A stretch of DNA of 64,000 nucleotides, from NCBI RefSeq assembly GCF_000305785.2, contig NC_018868.3:1843501-1907500 (forward strand). The letters are read 5' to 3'. The notes beneath the pieces are model-generated. The model was not told the DNA's origin and searched no databases. It saw only the letters and a program-made list of their open reading frames with translations. The first letter of the stretch is position 1, and the number at the start of each line of letters is the position of its first letter. This DNA comes from Simiduia agarivorans SA1 = DSM 21679. GTDB lineage: Bacteria > Pseudomonadota > Gammaproteobacteria > Pseudomonadales > Cellvibrionaceae. Both the position numbers and the translations under genes were made by a program. Of this stretch, positions 1 through 7,737 are shown in pieces.

Positions 1-2
1 GT

Positions 3-542
3 TACTGGAAGGATGGCAACTTCATTGAAATGATTTATCTGAACAACATGGCAGTGGATACCAAGAACACCGCCATGGTTTCCGGATTCCTGAGCAAAAA
101 AATCAGTGACGAAGTCTGGGGACTGCCGATAGAAGCCCATGCCACGGCGGGCTTGGTACGCCATTTCGAGAAAGGCGAACAGGACAATTTCAACGAATAC
201 GTTATCGCCATCAAAGGCTATTTCAATCAATTTCCCTGGTCGCACATCGTGGAAACCCGGGTCGGCTTTGGCTACGGTTTTTCTTACGCCGCGCAGGTAC
301 CCTGGCAGGAATCGGACAGCGTTCTAGAAAAGAACGAGAACGACTCGCCCACGCTGCAATACCTTGATTACAGCTGGGATGTGAATGTGGGTGATTTATT
401 TCGCACCGATGCCGCGCGGCACTGTTACGCGGGCTACTCCATACACCATCGCTCGGGTATTTTCGGCAAAACCGATGTGTATAACCGGGTGAACGGCGGC
501 TCCAACTGGAATACCTTTTATCTACAGTGCAAGATCCGCTAG
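3..542 (+). CDS. outer-membrane beta-barrel protein, possibly PagL/acyloxyacyl-hydrolase-like, 5' end missing
   Basis: The reading frame is open to the first base of the window, so the start lies upstream and only about 180 C-terminal residues are visible. The sequence alternates polar and aromatic residues (GFGYGFSYAAQVPW, then FYLQCKIR at the very end), as in outer-membrane beta-strands that end on an aromatic or basic residue. Near the C-terminus, GYSIHHRSGIFG followed by GGSNW recalls the last two strands of lipid A 3-O-deacylase (PagL) relatives, where a His-Ser pair is catalytic. I cannot confirm the full catalytic triad from this fragment. An unrelated outer-membrane protein is a real alternative. 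Confidence 0.45.
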   Translation, partial: YWKDGNFIEMIYLNNMAVDTKNTAMVSGFLSKKISDEVWGLPIEAHATAGLVRHFEKGEQDNFNEYVIAIKGYFNQFPWSHIVETRVGFGYGFSYAAQVPWQESDSVLEKNENDSPTLQYLDYSWDVNVGDLFRTDAARHCYAGYSIHHRSGIFGKTDVYNRVNGGSNWNTFYLQCKIR

Positions 543-641
543 TGCGGGATGCAGCAATAAGGCATAACGGCAGCTATATTGAAAGGACAGCATAGCCGTC
601 AGGACATTTTGAATGCCTCACCCGATCAACGGCCCGCTGAA

Positions 642-959
642 ATGAAACGGGTCTACAGCGCCGAAAATTTATTCTTGCTCCAGCTGGCCAGAAACGCTCT
701 GGATTTTGCCGGCATAGCCTCGCAGGTACGCAACGAGTTTGCCGCCGGGGCCTCAGGTGATCTGGGCGTATTTGATTGTTGGCCAGAGCTTTGGGTGGAT
801 TCAAAGGACGCCGCGCGCGCGGCCCAAATCATCAATGACCTGACTGCACCTGCCGACGCAAGCCAGGCCGAACGTCCTTGCCCCCATTGCCAAAGTCAGT
901 GCCCGCTGCACTTCGAGCGGTGCTGGCAATGTCAATCACTGCTCGCGCCCGCATCGTAG
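642..959 (+). CDS. DUF2007-type small protein with C-terminal zinc ribbon
   Basis: About 105 residues. The N-terminus (MKRVYSAENLFLLQLARNALDFAGI) follows the usual opening of DUF2007 proteins, sometimes called putative signal-transducing proteins; this match decides the ATG at 642 over a TTG 63 bases upstream. The ferredoxin-like fold is followed by a four-cysteine zinc-ribbon tail, CPHCQSQCP and then CWQCQ, which probably binds one metal ion. The last 28 bases overlap the 3' end of the convergent gene at 932-1333. Molecular role is unknown for the family. Confidence 0.7.
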   Translation: MKRVYSAENLFLLQLARNALDFAGIASQVRNEFAAGASGDLGVFDCWPELWVDSKDAARAAQIINDLTAPADASQAERPCPHCQSQCPLHFERCWQCQSLLAPAS

Positions 960-1333
960 CGGGCCAGTTGCTGTCGCAACCAGTCACCGGCGTTAACCAG
1001 CGAGCCATCAGCAAAACGGATCTGGTATGGCTTTCCGGAAATGCTGGAACGACTGGCCAGCTTGTCGATAAACAGTTCGGCGGTCCAGGACTCGGCGGGG
1101 GGCGCGAACCAACTGTTCTTTGCCCGCCGCAATTTCATGGTCAGGTGTTCAGCTGCATCCGCCGCCGGATGCTCAGTGCCATTGCGGATAAACACTGCCC
1201 CCTGCAACCGCGCTACACTCTCAATCAAAAAAGCGACCCTTTGTTGCTCCGATGCCGGCAGATCTGCCGCCAGGGCCGTCGGCATCCACACAATTGCCAG
1301 TAATCCGAATAACGCTAACCTGAAAAATGGCAT
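932..1333 (-). CDS. DUF5329-like secreted protein
   Basis: A 133-residue protein with a clear signal peptide (MPFFRLALFGLLAIVWMPTALA) and predicted cleavage after ALA. The mature part contains VARLQGAVFIRNG, a motif and length seen in small periplasmic DUF5329 proteins. The start at 1333 is preceded by GGGAGG five bases upstream; longer upstream frames lack both that site and the signal peptide. Its 3' end overlaps the convergent DUF2007 gene by 28 bases. No enzymatic role is known. Confidence 0.65.
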   Translation of the reverse strand: MPFFRLALFGLLAIVWMPTALAADLPASEQQRVAFLIESVARLQGAVFIRNGTEHPAADAAEHLTMKLRRAKNSWFAPPAESWTAELFIDKLASRSSISGKPYQIRFADGSLVNAGDWLRQQLARYDAGASSD

Positions 1334-1443
1334 GGAGCCTCCCCGAACCGACCGCAAACAGCAGCTTAACACAGGAGAAATCAGACATCGGTACCGGCGC
1401 GCCGCGCGTATACTGATGCACTGACTGACCAAGGTAAGAATAC

Positions 1444-2337
1444 ATGCGCATACTCATCACCGGTGCTACCGGGCTCATCGGTTCGCATTTGATACCGGCG
1501 TTGCAACAGGCGGGCCACACAATCTGGCTGTGGGTCCGATCGCCAGCCAAAGCGCACGCTCTGTGGCCCGAGCTTCATGCAGTCAGCCAGCTGGACCAAC
1601 TGCCCGCCCCCGACACCTTTCAGGCGGTTATCAATCTCGCCGGCGAGCCCATCGCGGCAAAACACTGGACCGCGTCGCGCAAGCAAGCGCTGCGCAGTAG
1701 CCGGATTGATTTAACGCGGGTCTTGTGTGAATGGTTGTCTAAGGCCCCCCGCGCCGATCGCGTGTTGCTCAGCGGCTCTGCGGTTGGCGTTTATGGCGAC
1801 ACAGGCGATCAGCTTACCAACGAAAAGGCGCCCACCACCGGAACAGATTTCGCCAGCGCGTTGTGCCGGGACTGGGAAGCCGCGGCGCTGACACAAACCA
1901 CTGCGGCCGGCCGCGTGGTTTTACTTCGAACCGGCCTCGTACTGAGCGGCGCCGGCGGACTATTGAAGCAAATGCGACTGCCTTTCAGCCTGGGACTGGG
2001 TGGCCGCCTGGGCAACGGGGGCCAGTTCATGCCCTGGATTCACGCGCAGGACTACGTCAGGGCAGTGCTATTTATTCTGGACGACCACCGCCTGAAAGGG
2101 CCCATCAATCTGTGCGCACCCAATCCGGTAACTAACCGTGAATTCGCTCGCGCTCTGGCGCAACAACTGCACCGCCCCTGCATTTTCCCCGTTCCGGCCT
2201 GGATTCTGAGGGCAGCACTGGGTGAGCTGAGCGATTTGCTGCTCACGGGTCAACGTTGCCAACCTGCTGCGCTTACAGAAAAGGGCTTTACATTCGAGTT
2301 TGCCACGCTGGCGGAGGCGTTAGATAACCTCCTTTGA
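1444..2337 (+). CDS. TIGR01777/SDR39U1-type NAD-dependent epimerase (YfcH-like)
   Basis: A 297-residue extended SDR protein. The Rossmann dinucleotide motif GATGLIGSH is at residues 7-15, a cofactor-binding segment (VINLAGEPI) near residue 60, and a C-terminal DUF1731 domain from about residue 245 (VPAWILRAALGELSDLLLTGQR). This domain order and length are those of the YfcH/SDR39U1 family, whose substrate is not established; in plants and bacteria members have been linked to cell division and general housekeeping. It stands alone, 30 bases upstream of a methyltransferase on the same strand, so the two are probably co-transcribed. Confidence 0.85.
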   Translation: MRILITGATGLIGSHLIPALQQAGHTIWLWVRSPAKAHALWPELHAVSQLDQLPAPDTFQAVINLAGEPIAAKHWTASRKQALRSSRIDLTRVLCEWLSKAPRADRVLLSGSAVGVYGDTGDQLTNEKAPTTGTDFASALCRDWEAAALTQTTAAGRVVLLRTGLVLSGAGGLLKQMRLPFSLGLGGRLGNGGQFMPWIHAQDYVRAVLFILDDHRLKGPINLCAPNPVTNREFARALAQQLHRPCIFPVPAWILRAALGELSDLLLTGQRCQPAALTEKGFTFEFATLAEALDNLL

Positions 2338-2367
2338 TACACTTGGGCGCACGCGAAGAGGTAGCCT

Positions 2368-2982
2368 ATGAGTGAAATCGACAAGCATCAACGGGAGGCC
2401 TTTGGGCTGACTATTCTTACCAGCCAACACAAGGACATCCGACGGTTACGCAAGCAGCAGGGCATTGCCAGTCTGCACGGTAACAAATTCTGGAAGTCCA
2501 GTTTTGTCCTGATGGACTACTTGCGAGAGTGCCCGCTTAACGCCGGCGCCAGAGTCCTTGAACTGGGTTGTGGTTGGGGACTGGCGGGTATCTATTGCGC
2601 AAAACACTTTGATGCAGAGGTCGTTTCGCTGGATGCCGATGAGGGCGTCTTTCCCTTTGTTGAACTGCACGCTGCACTCAATCGCGTAACCGCCCAGACT
2701 TACTGCGGCAAATTTGAAGATCTCAGCCATGAGCAACTTGCCGGTTTTGACGTCATCATCGGTGCAGACATTTGTTTTTGGGATGAGATGACCGGCTTAC
2801 TATCCGATTTACTGGTGCGAGCCATTGAGGCCGGCGTTGACCGGATAGTCCTGACCGACCCCGGCCGACAACCGTTCCGGCATCTGGCAGACGCTTTTTC
2901 AGACGAAATGGAGCAGATAGTGTACACGGACTGGGATGTGCCCGAACCACACAATGTCTGGGGGCTGGTATTGGATATCTGA
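2368..2982 (+). CDS. class I SAM-dependent methyltransferase
   Basis: A 204-residue protein with the SAM-binding motif I VLELGCGWGLAGIYCA around residues 64-80, an acidic ribose-binding residue in SLDADEG and a motif resembling the catalytic loop (VIIGADICFWDEM) near residue 130. The pattern resembles the METTL21/NNMT-like protein-lysine or small-molecule methyltransferases, but the substrate cannot be read from sequence. It lies 30 bases after the SDR39U1-type gene and is followed by a strong bidirectional terminator at 2991-3028. Confidence 0.75.
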   Translation: MSEIDKHQREAFGLTILTSQHKDIRRLRKQQGIASLHGNKFWKSSFVLMDYLRECPLNAGARVLELGCGWGLAGIYCAKHFDAEVVSLDADEGVFPFVELHAALNRVTAQTYCGKFEDLSHEQLAGFDVIIGADICFWDEMTGLLSDLLVRAIEAGVDRIVLTDPGRQPFRHLADAFSDEMEQIVYTDWDVPEPHNVWGLVLDI

Positions 2983-2990
2983 TTCGCAAG

Positions 2991-3028
2991 CCATAAAAAA
3001 ACCCGCCAAATGGCGGGTTTTTTTATGG
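2991..3028. terminator. bidirectional rho-independent terminator
   Basis: An 18-base perfect inverted repeat with an AA loop at 3009-3010; the GC core is ACCCGCCA/TGGCGGGT, flanked by A and T runs on both sides. It ends transcription of the methyltransferase on plus and of the exbD-like gene on minus. Confidence 0.9.
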
Positions 3029-3038
3029 TCATCCGGTG

Positions 3039-3461
3039 CTAGATCTTCTCTTCGAAGGGCACCAGTGCCACGTTGTATACCTTGGCTTCACGGGCTGCAT
3101 CCGCGATAGACACATAGGTCTTGGCGCTGGACTTGATGTGCGCTCGCACAACAACCGCCGCCTTCGGGTTTTCTGCGTGCATCCGCTCAATGTTGGCGCG
3201 AACGGCACGAATATCAATTCGACGCTCTTCCATCCAGATTTCATCATTGGCCCGAACGGTTACAACGATCGAGGGATTTTCGTCATCTGGCGGATTTTGC
3301 TGTTCATTCTTTGGTGGAATGTTGGTCTCAATAACCTGCTCTTTAACAAACGACGCGGTTACGATAAAGAAAATCAACATGATGAAGACCACGTCGAGCA
3401 TGGGCGTCAGGTCAATTTCTGAGTTATCTTCTGCTGCGCCGTGCTTTCTTCTACGACTCAC
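3039..3461 (-). CDS. ExbD/TolR family proton-channel subunit
   Basis: A 140-residue inner-membrane protein. After a basic cytoplasmic N-terminus comes one transmembrane helix with the ExbD/TolR signature IDLTPMLDVVFIMLIFF; D23 matches the proton-carrying aspartate of this family. The rest is a periplasmic domain. The start is a GTG at 3461 preceded by AGGAG seven bases away; upstream codons lack a ribosome-binding site. ExbD normally works with an ExbB/TolQ partner to energise TonB-like proteins, but no partner gene is next to it. A TonB-domain protein is encoded 16 kb away (19282-20493). Confidence 0.88.
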   Translation of the reverse strand: MSRRRKHGAAEDNSEIDLTPMLDVVFIMLIFFIVTASFVKEQVIETNIPPKNEQQNPPDDENPSIVVTVRANDEIWMEERRIDIRAVRANIERMHAENPKAAVVVRAHIKSSAKTYVSIADAAREAKVYNVALVPFEEKI

Positions 3462-3927
3462 TATAATTCTCCTAAGCTCGCGAGCCCTGCCCGCGTCAAT
3501 TACCACCAATCCGGGCCTGCCCTACGACAACGCCCAACACACCCCCAGACTCTCCACCCCGGGCGGTATGCGCAATGGGCGGTAACAATACCGACTTACC
3601 CCCATCGCAAGCAAGCCCCTATTGTGCCTGAGCAGGCGCAATCAGTCACTATTGACCTCGGAAAAAGGTCTGACACCGGGCGGAACAGCACAATTTTTAA
3701 CCAGCAACACACCTCTGGTGCAGACTTGGGGCCGACACCCCGCCCGGATAACAGCCCGGCCAACGAAACCCCGTCGGGATCAACCAGAACGCAAGCGTAC
3801 AGTTGACAGGGCGTGCCCTGACAGCCAGTGTAAACGCCCTTTACAACAGACAGGCGCAGCAGAGGTGTGTCACAGCCTCGCTACCTGGTGGTTTATGAGG
3901 GTTTTCCGGCAACCCGCCAGCGTCTAC
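3462..3927. other. gene-free interval upstream of exbD-like and hopJ-like genes
   Basis: About 465 bases between divergent genes. Several short frames cross it but none has a credible ribosome-binding site or a recognisable composition. I see a weak inverted repeat around 3810-3838 (GGGCGT/ACGCCC arms) and no clear promoter. It should hold the promoters of both flanking genes. Confidence 0.5.
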
Positions 3928-3975
3928 AACAGAGCTATCCCTAAACAGAGCTATCCCTAAACAGAGGTATCCCTA
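3928..3975 (+). repeat. three tandem copies of a 16-bp unit abutting a start codon
   Basis: Unit AACAGAGCTATCCCTA at 3928-3943 and 3944-3959, and a third copy at 3960-3975 with a single C-to-G change. The final A of the third copy is the A of the hopJ-like start codon. The change converts AGAGC to AGAGG, which is the best available ribosome-binding site for that gene. Confidence 0.95.
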
Positions 3976-4337
3976 TGCATCAGGAACCCTTCCTGCAAGC
4001 GCTCCGTCAAGCGCCCGAGGGCCAGACGTTTCAAGCCACTCAGGCATTCATTGACACTGCTTTCCATTACCGCCCAACCCGCTTCAGCAATGGCCCACTG
4101 GTCAATGAAGCGGGCAAAAATGAAGGCTCCTGCAAGATTTTTGCAATGGCCTTGTTATTGGGCCTGAGTGAATCAGAATGCCTGCAGTGTTTTGGTGATT
4201 ACTACCGCATAGATGTACTGGACAATCCCCAGGCCAAAGACCACGCCAATATCCGACAATTCATCAAAACCGGCTACGCCGGGCTGCAGTTTGACGAGCC
4301 GGCTTTACGGCTGCGCAACAGCCCGGAATCACGCTGA
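3975..4337 (+). CDS. HopJ-type family protein
   Basis: A 120-residue protein that matches the small HopJ family: PTRFSNGPLVNEAGKNEGSCKIFAMALLLGLSESECLQCFGDYYR is its characteristic core (residues about 34-78), followed by a short aspartate/asparagine-rich C-terminal segment ending in FIKTGYAGLQF. The name comes from a Pseudomonas effector, but homologues are widespread in free-living bacteria without type III secretion, and there is no secretion locus here, so an effector role should not be assumed. Translation depends on AGAGG in the third copy of the tandem repeat directly upstream. Confidence 0.85.
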   Translation: MHQEPFLQALRQAPEGQTFQATQAFIDTAFHYRPTRFSNGPLVNEAGKNEGSCKIFAMALLLGLSESECLQCFGDYYRIDVLDNPQAKDHANIRQFIKTGYAGLQFDEPALRLRNSPESR

Positions 4338-4375
4338 CTTCAACCCGTCATTGCACGCGCGTTGCAGCGTAAAAC

Positions 4376-5179
4376 TCAGCGTCGGCGACGAATACTCTCT
4401 GCCACCTTGGTGCGGGCATCCAGTCGGGCCATCAGGGCCGCCATATCATCCGCTTCGGCAGCGACTTTGCGCTGTTTAGCGGCTTCACGGGCGGCTTTTT
4501 CCTCGGCGAGCGCGGCCTTGATCCGACGCTCTCTTGCAGCCGCCGACTCCACCTTGGCCTTGCCGCCGGAAGCCGGTTTCCGGCTGCTGGCTTTGGACGC
4601 AGAACGAACGCTTTTTGCGGGGCCCGAGGATTTCAGCTGGGATTTGCGTCGCGCTTCAATGCTGGCAATGAGTGCGCGCATATCGGCCGCATCTTCGGTG
4701 CTTTTGGTTTGCCGCAGAGCCACCGATGTGGTCGCCGGGTTTACCGGCACGGGATCGGGCGTCTGAAGTGGCTGTGGCTTCTGCTTCTGTTGCAGTTGTT
4801 GCTGCTCTTGCTGCTGACGCCGATCCTGCAACCAGCCATCCAAATCGTCATCCGCGTCTTCATCCGTGCCTTCCAGAAGGGATTTATCAATGGTGGCGGT
4901 GACTTCTTTGCGCTGAGTGACTGAGCGAATCAATTCTGCCTGTAATTCCTCCTGTGCTTCGCGACACAGGGCAGACAATTCGCGCGCATTGTCCGCATCA
5001 GCGTACTCCGCCACGTCAAAACCGTCCGCCCCCTCAGTCCTGAGCAAATCATAAAGCGGGCCCGGCACCCCCTCCTCGGCCTGAGTGAGCAACATTGCCC
5101 AATGAAAATCCAAATCCACGCGACAACTACCCACAAAGGCCCGTCCACTGGCCTTGTGTGTGGCGGAAAACACAATCAC
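4376..5179 (-). CDS. hypothetical protein with GIY-YIG-like N-terminus and charged low-complexity C-terminus
   Basis: A 267-residue protein starting at a GTG with GAGGT about ten bases upstream. Residues 1-85 (MIVFSATHKASGRAFVGSC at the start) resemble the first strands of GIY-YIG domains, where VYVGxT replaces VFSATHKASGRAFVGS; the catalytic arginine and glutamate are not obvious, so nuclease activity is doubtful. Residues 110-150 are Gln/Pro-rich, and residues 160-267 are Lys/Arg/Ala-rich, including predicted helix with RERRIKAALAEEKAAREAAK. The tail probably binds nucleic acid or acts as a coiled coil. It is convergent with the hopJ-like gene. The function is unknown. Confidence 0.6.
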   Translation of the reverse strand: MIVFSATHKASGRAFVGSCRVDLDFHWAMLLTQAEEGVPGPLYDLLRTEGADGFDVAEYADADNARELSALCREAQEELQAELIRSVTQRKEVTATIDKSLLEGTDEDADDDLDGWLQDRRQQQEQQQLQQKQKPQPLQTPDPVPVNPATTSVALRQTKSTEDAADMRALIASIEARRKSQLKSSGPAKSVRSASKASSRKPASGGKAKVESAAARERRIKAALAEEKAAREAAKQRKVAAEADDMAALMARLDARTKVAESIRRRR

Positions 5180-5404
5180 AGACTTACTACCTCAAGTACA
5201 TCGGTTCTGAATAAGTGCCGGCAGGTTTCACCGGCGAAAGGCGCGGGATTATAGTGGCATGAATAAAAATCACCAGATTGACAGCTGCAGAGGACTAAGT
5301 TAACGAACGGTGCCAGACTACAGATCCACGATCGGGGGTCGGCGCGTTATGCCTGCGATCTACCTTCTATATATAGGCGCCAATATGATTTTTTCAGGGG
5401 CCCG

Positions 5405-6475
5405 TTAAAACAACGCCAATTGGGCGCCGGCGTCACCCTGTCGCGGTGCTAACTTTACCCCTATCCCCAAGAGCCGGACCGGAAGGTTGTGGCGATCCAG
5501 CGCCTCTGAAAACAGACTCTTATACAGGCACGCCCCAGGTTTAATACCCGCTCTGGCCAAGGTGGTTACAGAAAAGTCCGAAAATTTCACTTTGACAAAA
5601 CAGCCAGAGATGAACAGGCCAGACTCGATTTTCTGCATTCGTTGATCAAGCTCAATAAGCAGGTCGGGCACCCGTTCAAGGCAGGCATCCCGACCGATCA
5701 GATCTGTTGCATAAGTGTGCTCGACGCTCATGCTCTTGCGGGTACGCGTCGCGGCGACAGGACGATGATCTATTCCCCGACACAAGGAGTACAGGCGCGA
5801 ACCAAAGCTGCCAAAGTGGGAAACCAGCTCCATTTCACTCCGGGCCTGCAGATCCTTGCATTGATGAAGTCCCAACGACTGCATTTTGGCCGCGGTCACT
5901 CGCCCAACACCAAATATCTTGCTTACCGGCAATCCAGCGACAAACCCGGCCACCTGCGCCGGCTTGATGACACACAGGCCGTCAGGCTTATTCCAATCAC
6001 TGGCAACTTTTGCCAGGAACTTGTTAGGTGCCACGCCGGCAGATACCGTGATTCCCACCGCAGCGCGTACCTCTTTTCTGATTGCCTCCGCTATCAAGGT
6101 GCCACTGCCAGACAACAGTCCGCTGTCGGATACGTCCAGATAGGCCTCATCCAATGACAATGGCTCAATGACCGACGCATAATGAGAAAAGATCTCATGC
6201 ATATCCTTCGACGCCTGCTTATAGACTTGAAATCGATGAGGCATCAGCACCAGATGCGGGCAAAGTCGCAATGCCGTCGCAGTCGGCATTGCAGAATGGA
6301 TACCAAAACGCCTCGCTTCATAGTTACAGGTTGAAATCACACCCCGGCCACTCGCGCTACCACCGACAGCAATAGCTTTACCCACCAATTCAGGGTGATC
6401 CCGCAACTCCAACGCCGCATAAAAACAATCGGCGTCGATATGAATAATTTTTCGGACTGAAGGCTTATCGCTCAT
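5405..6475 (-). CDS. dinB: DNA polymerase IV (Y-family)
   Basis: A 356-residue error-prone polymerase. Catalytic carboxylates are D14 (IHIDADCFYAA) and D109-E110 (SLDEAYLD); Y19 occupies the steric-gate position. The thumb/helix-hairpin-helix segment includes GVGRVTAAKMQSLG, and the little-finger domain follows. The C-terminus QLALF is a textbook beta-clamp-binding motif. It performs translesion synthesis during the SOS response, and a perfect LexA box sits one base upstream of the start codon. There is no Shine-Dalgarno sequence, and the only in-frame ATG near the conserved N-terminus is the one chosen. Confidence 0.97.
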   Translation of the reverse strand: MSDKPSVRKIIHIDADCFYAALELRDHPELVGKAIAVGGSASGRGVISTCNYEARRFGIHSAMPTATALRLCPHLVLMPHRFQVYKQASKDMHEIFSHYASVIEPLSLDEAYLDVSDSGLLSGSGTLIAEAIRKEVRAAVGITVSAGVAPNKFLAKVASDWNKPDGLCVIKPAQVAGFVAGLPVSKIFGVGRVTAAKMQSLGLHQCKDLQARSEMELVSHFGSFGSRLYSLCRGIDHRPVAATRTRKSMSVEHTYATDLIGRDACLERVPDLLIELDQRMQKIESGLFISGCFVKVKFSDFSVTTLARAGIKPGACLYKSLFSEALDRHNLPVRLLGIGVKLAPRQGDAGAQLALF

Positions 6476-6476
6476 A

Positions 6477-6492
6477 CTGTAATTATATACAG
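6477..6492 (-). promoter_or_regulatory. LexA (SOS) box overlapping the dinB promoter
   Basis: Read on the minus strand: CTGTATATAATTACAG, a full match to the CTG-N10-CAG consensus. A perfect -10 hexamer TATAAT (6487-6482) lies inside it, six bases before the dinB ATG, so LexA would cover the core promoter. The expected transcription start is the A of the start codon. Confidence 0.92.
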
Positions 6493-6866
6493 GCCAAATG
6501 CCGTGCGCGAGATAAAAAAGTTTTGACCGGTGCTTTGCCAGCGCCCGAAAAGGGAATTCAATCCAACAAATAACGAAGACCAGAACGTTCGTTTTCCGGG
6601 TTTCTTTGGCCTGTTTCGGGAGCCATTTTGTCGATCCGAAATCGGGCGCTTTTTTTTAAAAAAAGCACCCGCAAAGCCAACCGACCCCTCAACTGAAGAA
6701 AAAAACATATTTTTTTCAAATAAATTGGTTTTTTTTCAACTTTTCAGCAGATTTTTTTTGTAATTTGCTTGAATTTTCACCACAATTGCTTAACGTATAC
6801 ACGCCGAACCTTTTTTTCTTAAACAGCTGGCATTTTTTTCACAAAAACAACCAAGGAAAATACACC
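6493..6866. other. AT-rich intergenic region between dinB and the histone-like gene
   Basis: About 370 bases with several T or A runs of six or more (for example around 6652-6665 and 6728-6760). It must hold the promoter and leader of the H1-like gene; AAGGAAA at about 6853-6859 is the ribosome-binding site for the ATG at 6867. No sigma-70 hexamer pair is convincing enough to place. A 77-codon frame crossing it is AT-run-derived and unsupported. Confidence 0.5.
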
Positions 6867-7689
6867 ATGGCTGCACGTAAAACCAAAGCTGCTAATCCAG
6901 TTGCAGAACTGGAAAAACAACTGGCAAAAGTCCAGGCCGACCTGTCCAAAGCTCGCGCCAAGCAGGAATCTGATGCTTCCAAGGAAATTGCTACCCTGAA
7001 CAAGGCAGCCACCAAAGCTGCCGCCGACGCCAAAAAAGCGGCTGCTGCCCTCGCTTCTGCCAAGAAGAAGAAGAAATCTGCAGCCTCTGTTAAGGCTGTT
7101 GAGAAAGCTGCTGCTAAAGCCGCTGCTGCCAAAGCCGCTGCTGCTGATGCAAAAGCCGCTGTTACCGAAGCCAAGGCTGCTCTGAAAGCCATTAAGGCTG
7201 ACAACAAGGTTGCCGCCCAGCTGGACAAGGCTTACGCCAAGCAGCAGGCTGTAATCGCCAAGAAGAAGAAGGCTGCAGAGAAGAAAGCCGCAGCCAAAGC
7301 CAAGGCCAAAGCCAAGAAAGACGCGGCCAAAGCCAAAGTAGCGGCCAAGAAAGCCGCCATCAAAGCCAAGGCTAAAGCCAAAGCTGACAAGGCCAAAGAG
7401 AAGGCCAAGGCCAAGAAAGCCGCCGCTAAAGCCAAAGCCGCCGCCAAAAAAAGCCGCTGCCAAGGAAAAAGCCAAAGCTAAGAAAGCCGCCGCCAAAGCC
7501 AAAGCAGCTGCCAAAAAAGCCGCTGCCAAGGAAAAAGCCAAAGCCAAGAAAGCCGCTGCCAAAGCCAAGAAAGCTTCCAAGCCTAAGGCCAAGAAAGCCG
7601 CCAAGCCAAAAGCTGCCAAGAAAGCCGCCAAGCCAAAAGCCGCTAAAAAAGCCGGTGCCAAGCGCGGTCGCAAGCCAAAGGCTAAGTAA
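6867..7689 (+). pseudogene. AlgP/histone-H1-like lysine-alanine-rich protein, frameshifted
   Basis: Intact length would be about 273 residues. Residues 1-130 form a charged heptad-like region (VAELEKQLAKVQADLSKARAK), followed by KAKAKAKKAAAKAKA repeats typical of AlgP/histone-H1-like proteins that bind and condense DNA. At 7446-7452 there is a run of seven A; the equivalent place in the next repeat unit (about 7512-7517) has six. The extra base ends the first frame at 7481, whereas removing it gives an uninterrupted frame to TAA at 7687-7689. It may be a sequencing error, a recent mutation or a switchable tract; a -1 ribosomal frameshift would give the wrong frame. Confidence 0.85.
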
Positions 7690-7711
7690 GACCTGATAGT
7701 GCTATGAGAAA

Positions 7712-7737
7712 CGGGCACTCAGGTGCCCGGTTTTTTT
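7712..7737 (+). terminator. rho-independent terminator of the H1-like gene
   Basis: Stem CGGGCAC/GTGCCCG with loop TCAG, followed by a run of seven T (7731-7737). It overlaps the last codons of the convergent LysR gene. Confidence 0.9.

Noticed and set aside
3441..3806. A 121-codon frame in the exbD/hopJ gap
   Set aside because: No ribosome-binding site, no domain, and Pro/Thr/Gln-rich composition unlike neighbouring genes.
4376..5179. Annotation of the hypothetical protein as an active GIY-YIG nuclease
   Set aside because: Only the first strands resemble the domain; catalytic Arg and Glu are not identifiable.
6530..6763. A 77-codon frame upstream of the H1-like gene
   Set aside because: Composition comes from T and A runs; no start signal.
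7440..7460. Programmed -1 frameshift on A AAA AAG in the H1-like gene
   Set aside because: A -1 slip leads to the third frame; the downstream repeat needs +1 (or loss of one A).
6819..7718. A 299-codon Gly/Phe/Leu-rich frame opposite the H1-like gene
   Set aside because: It is the antisense of a lysine/alanine repeat; composition is a by-product and there is no ribosome-binding site.
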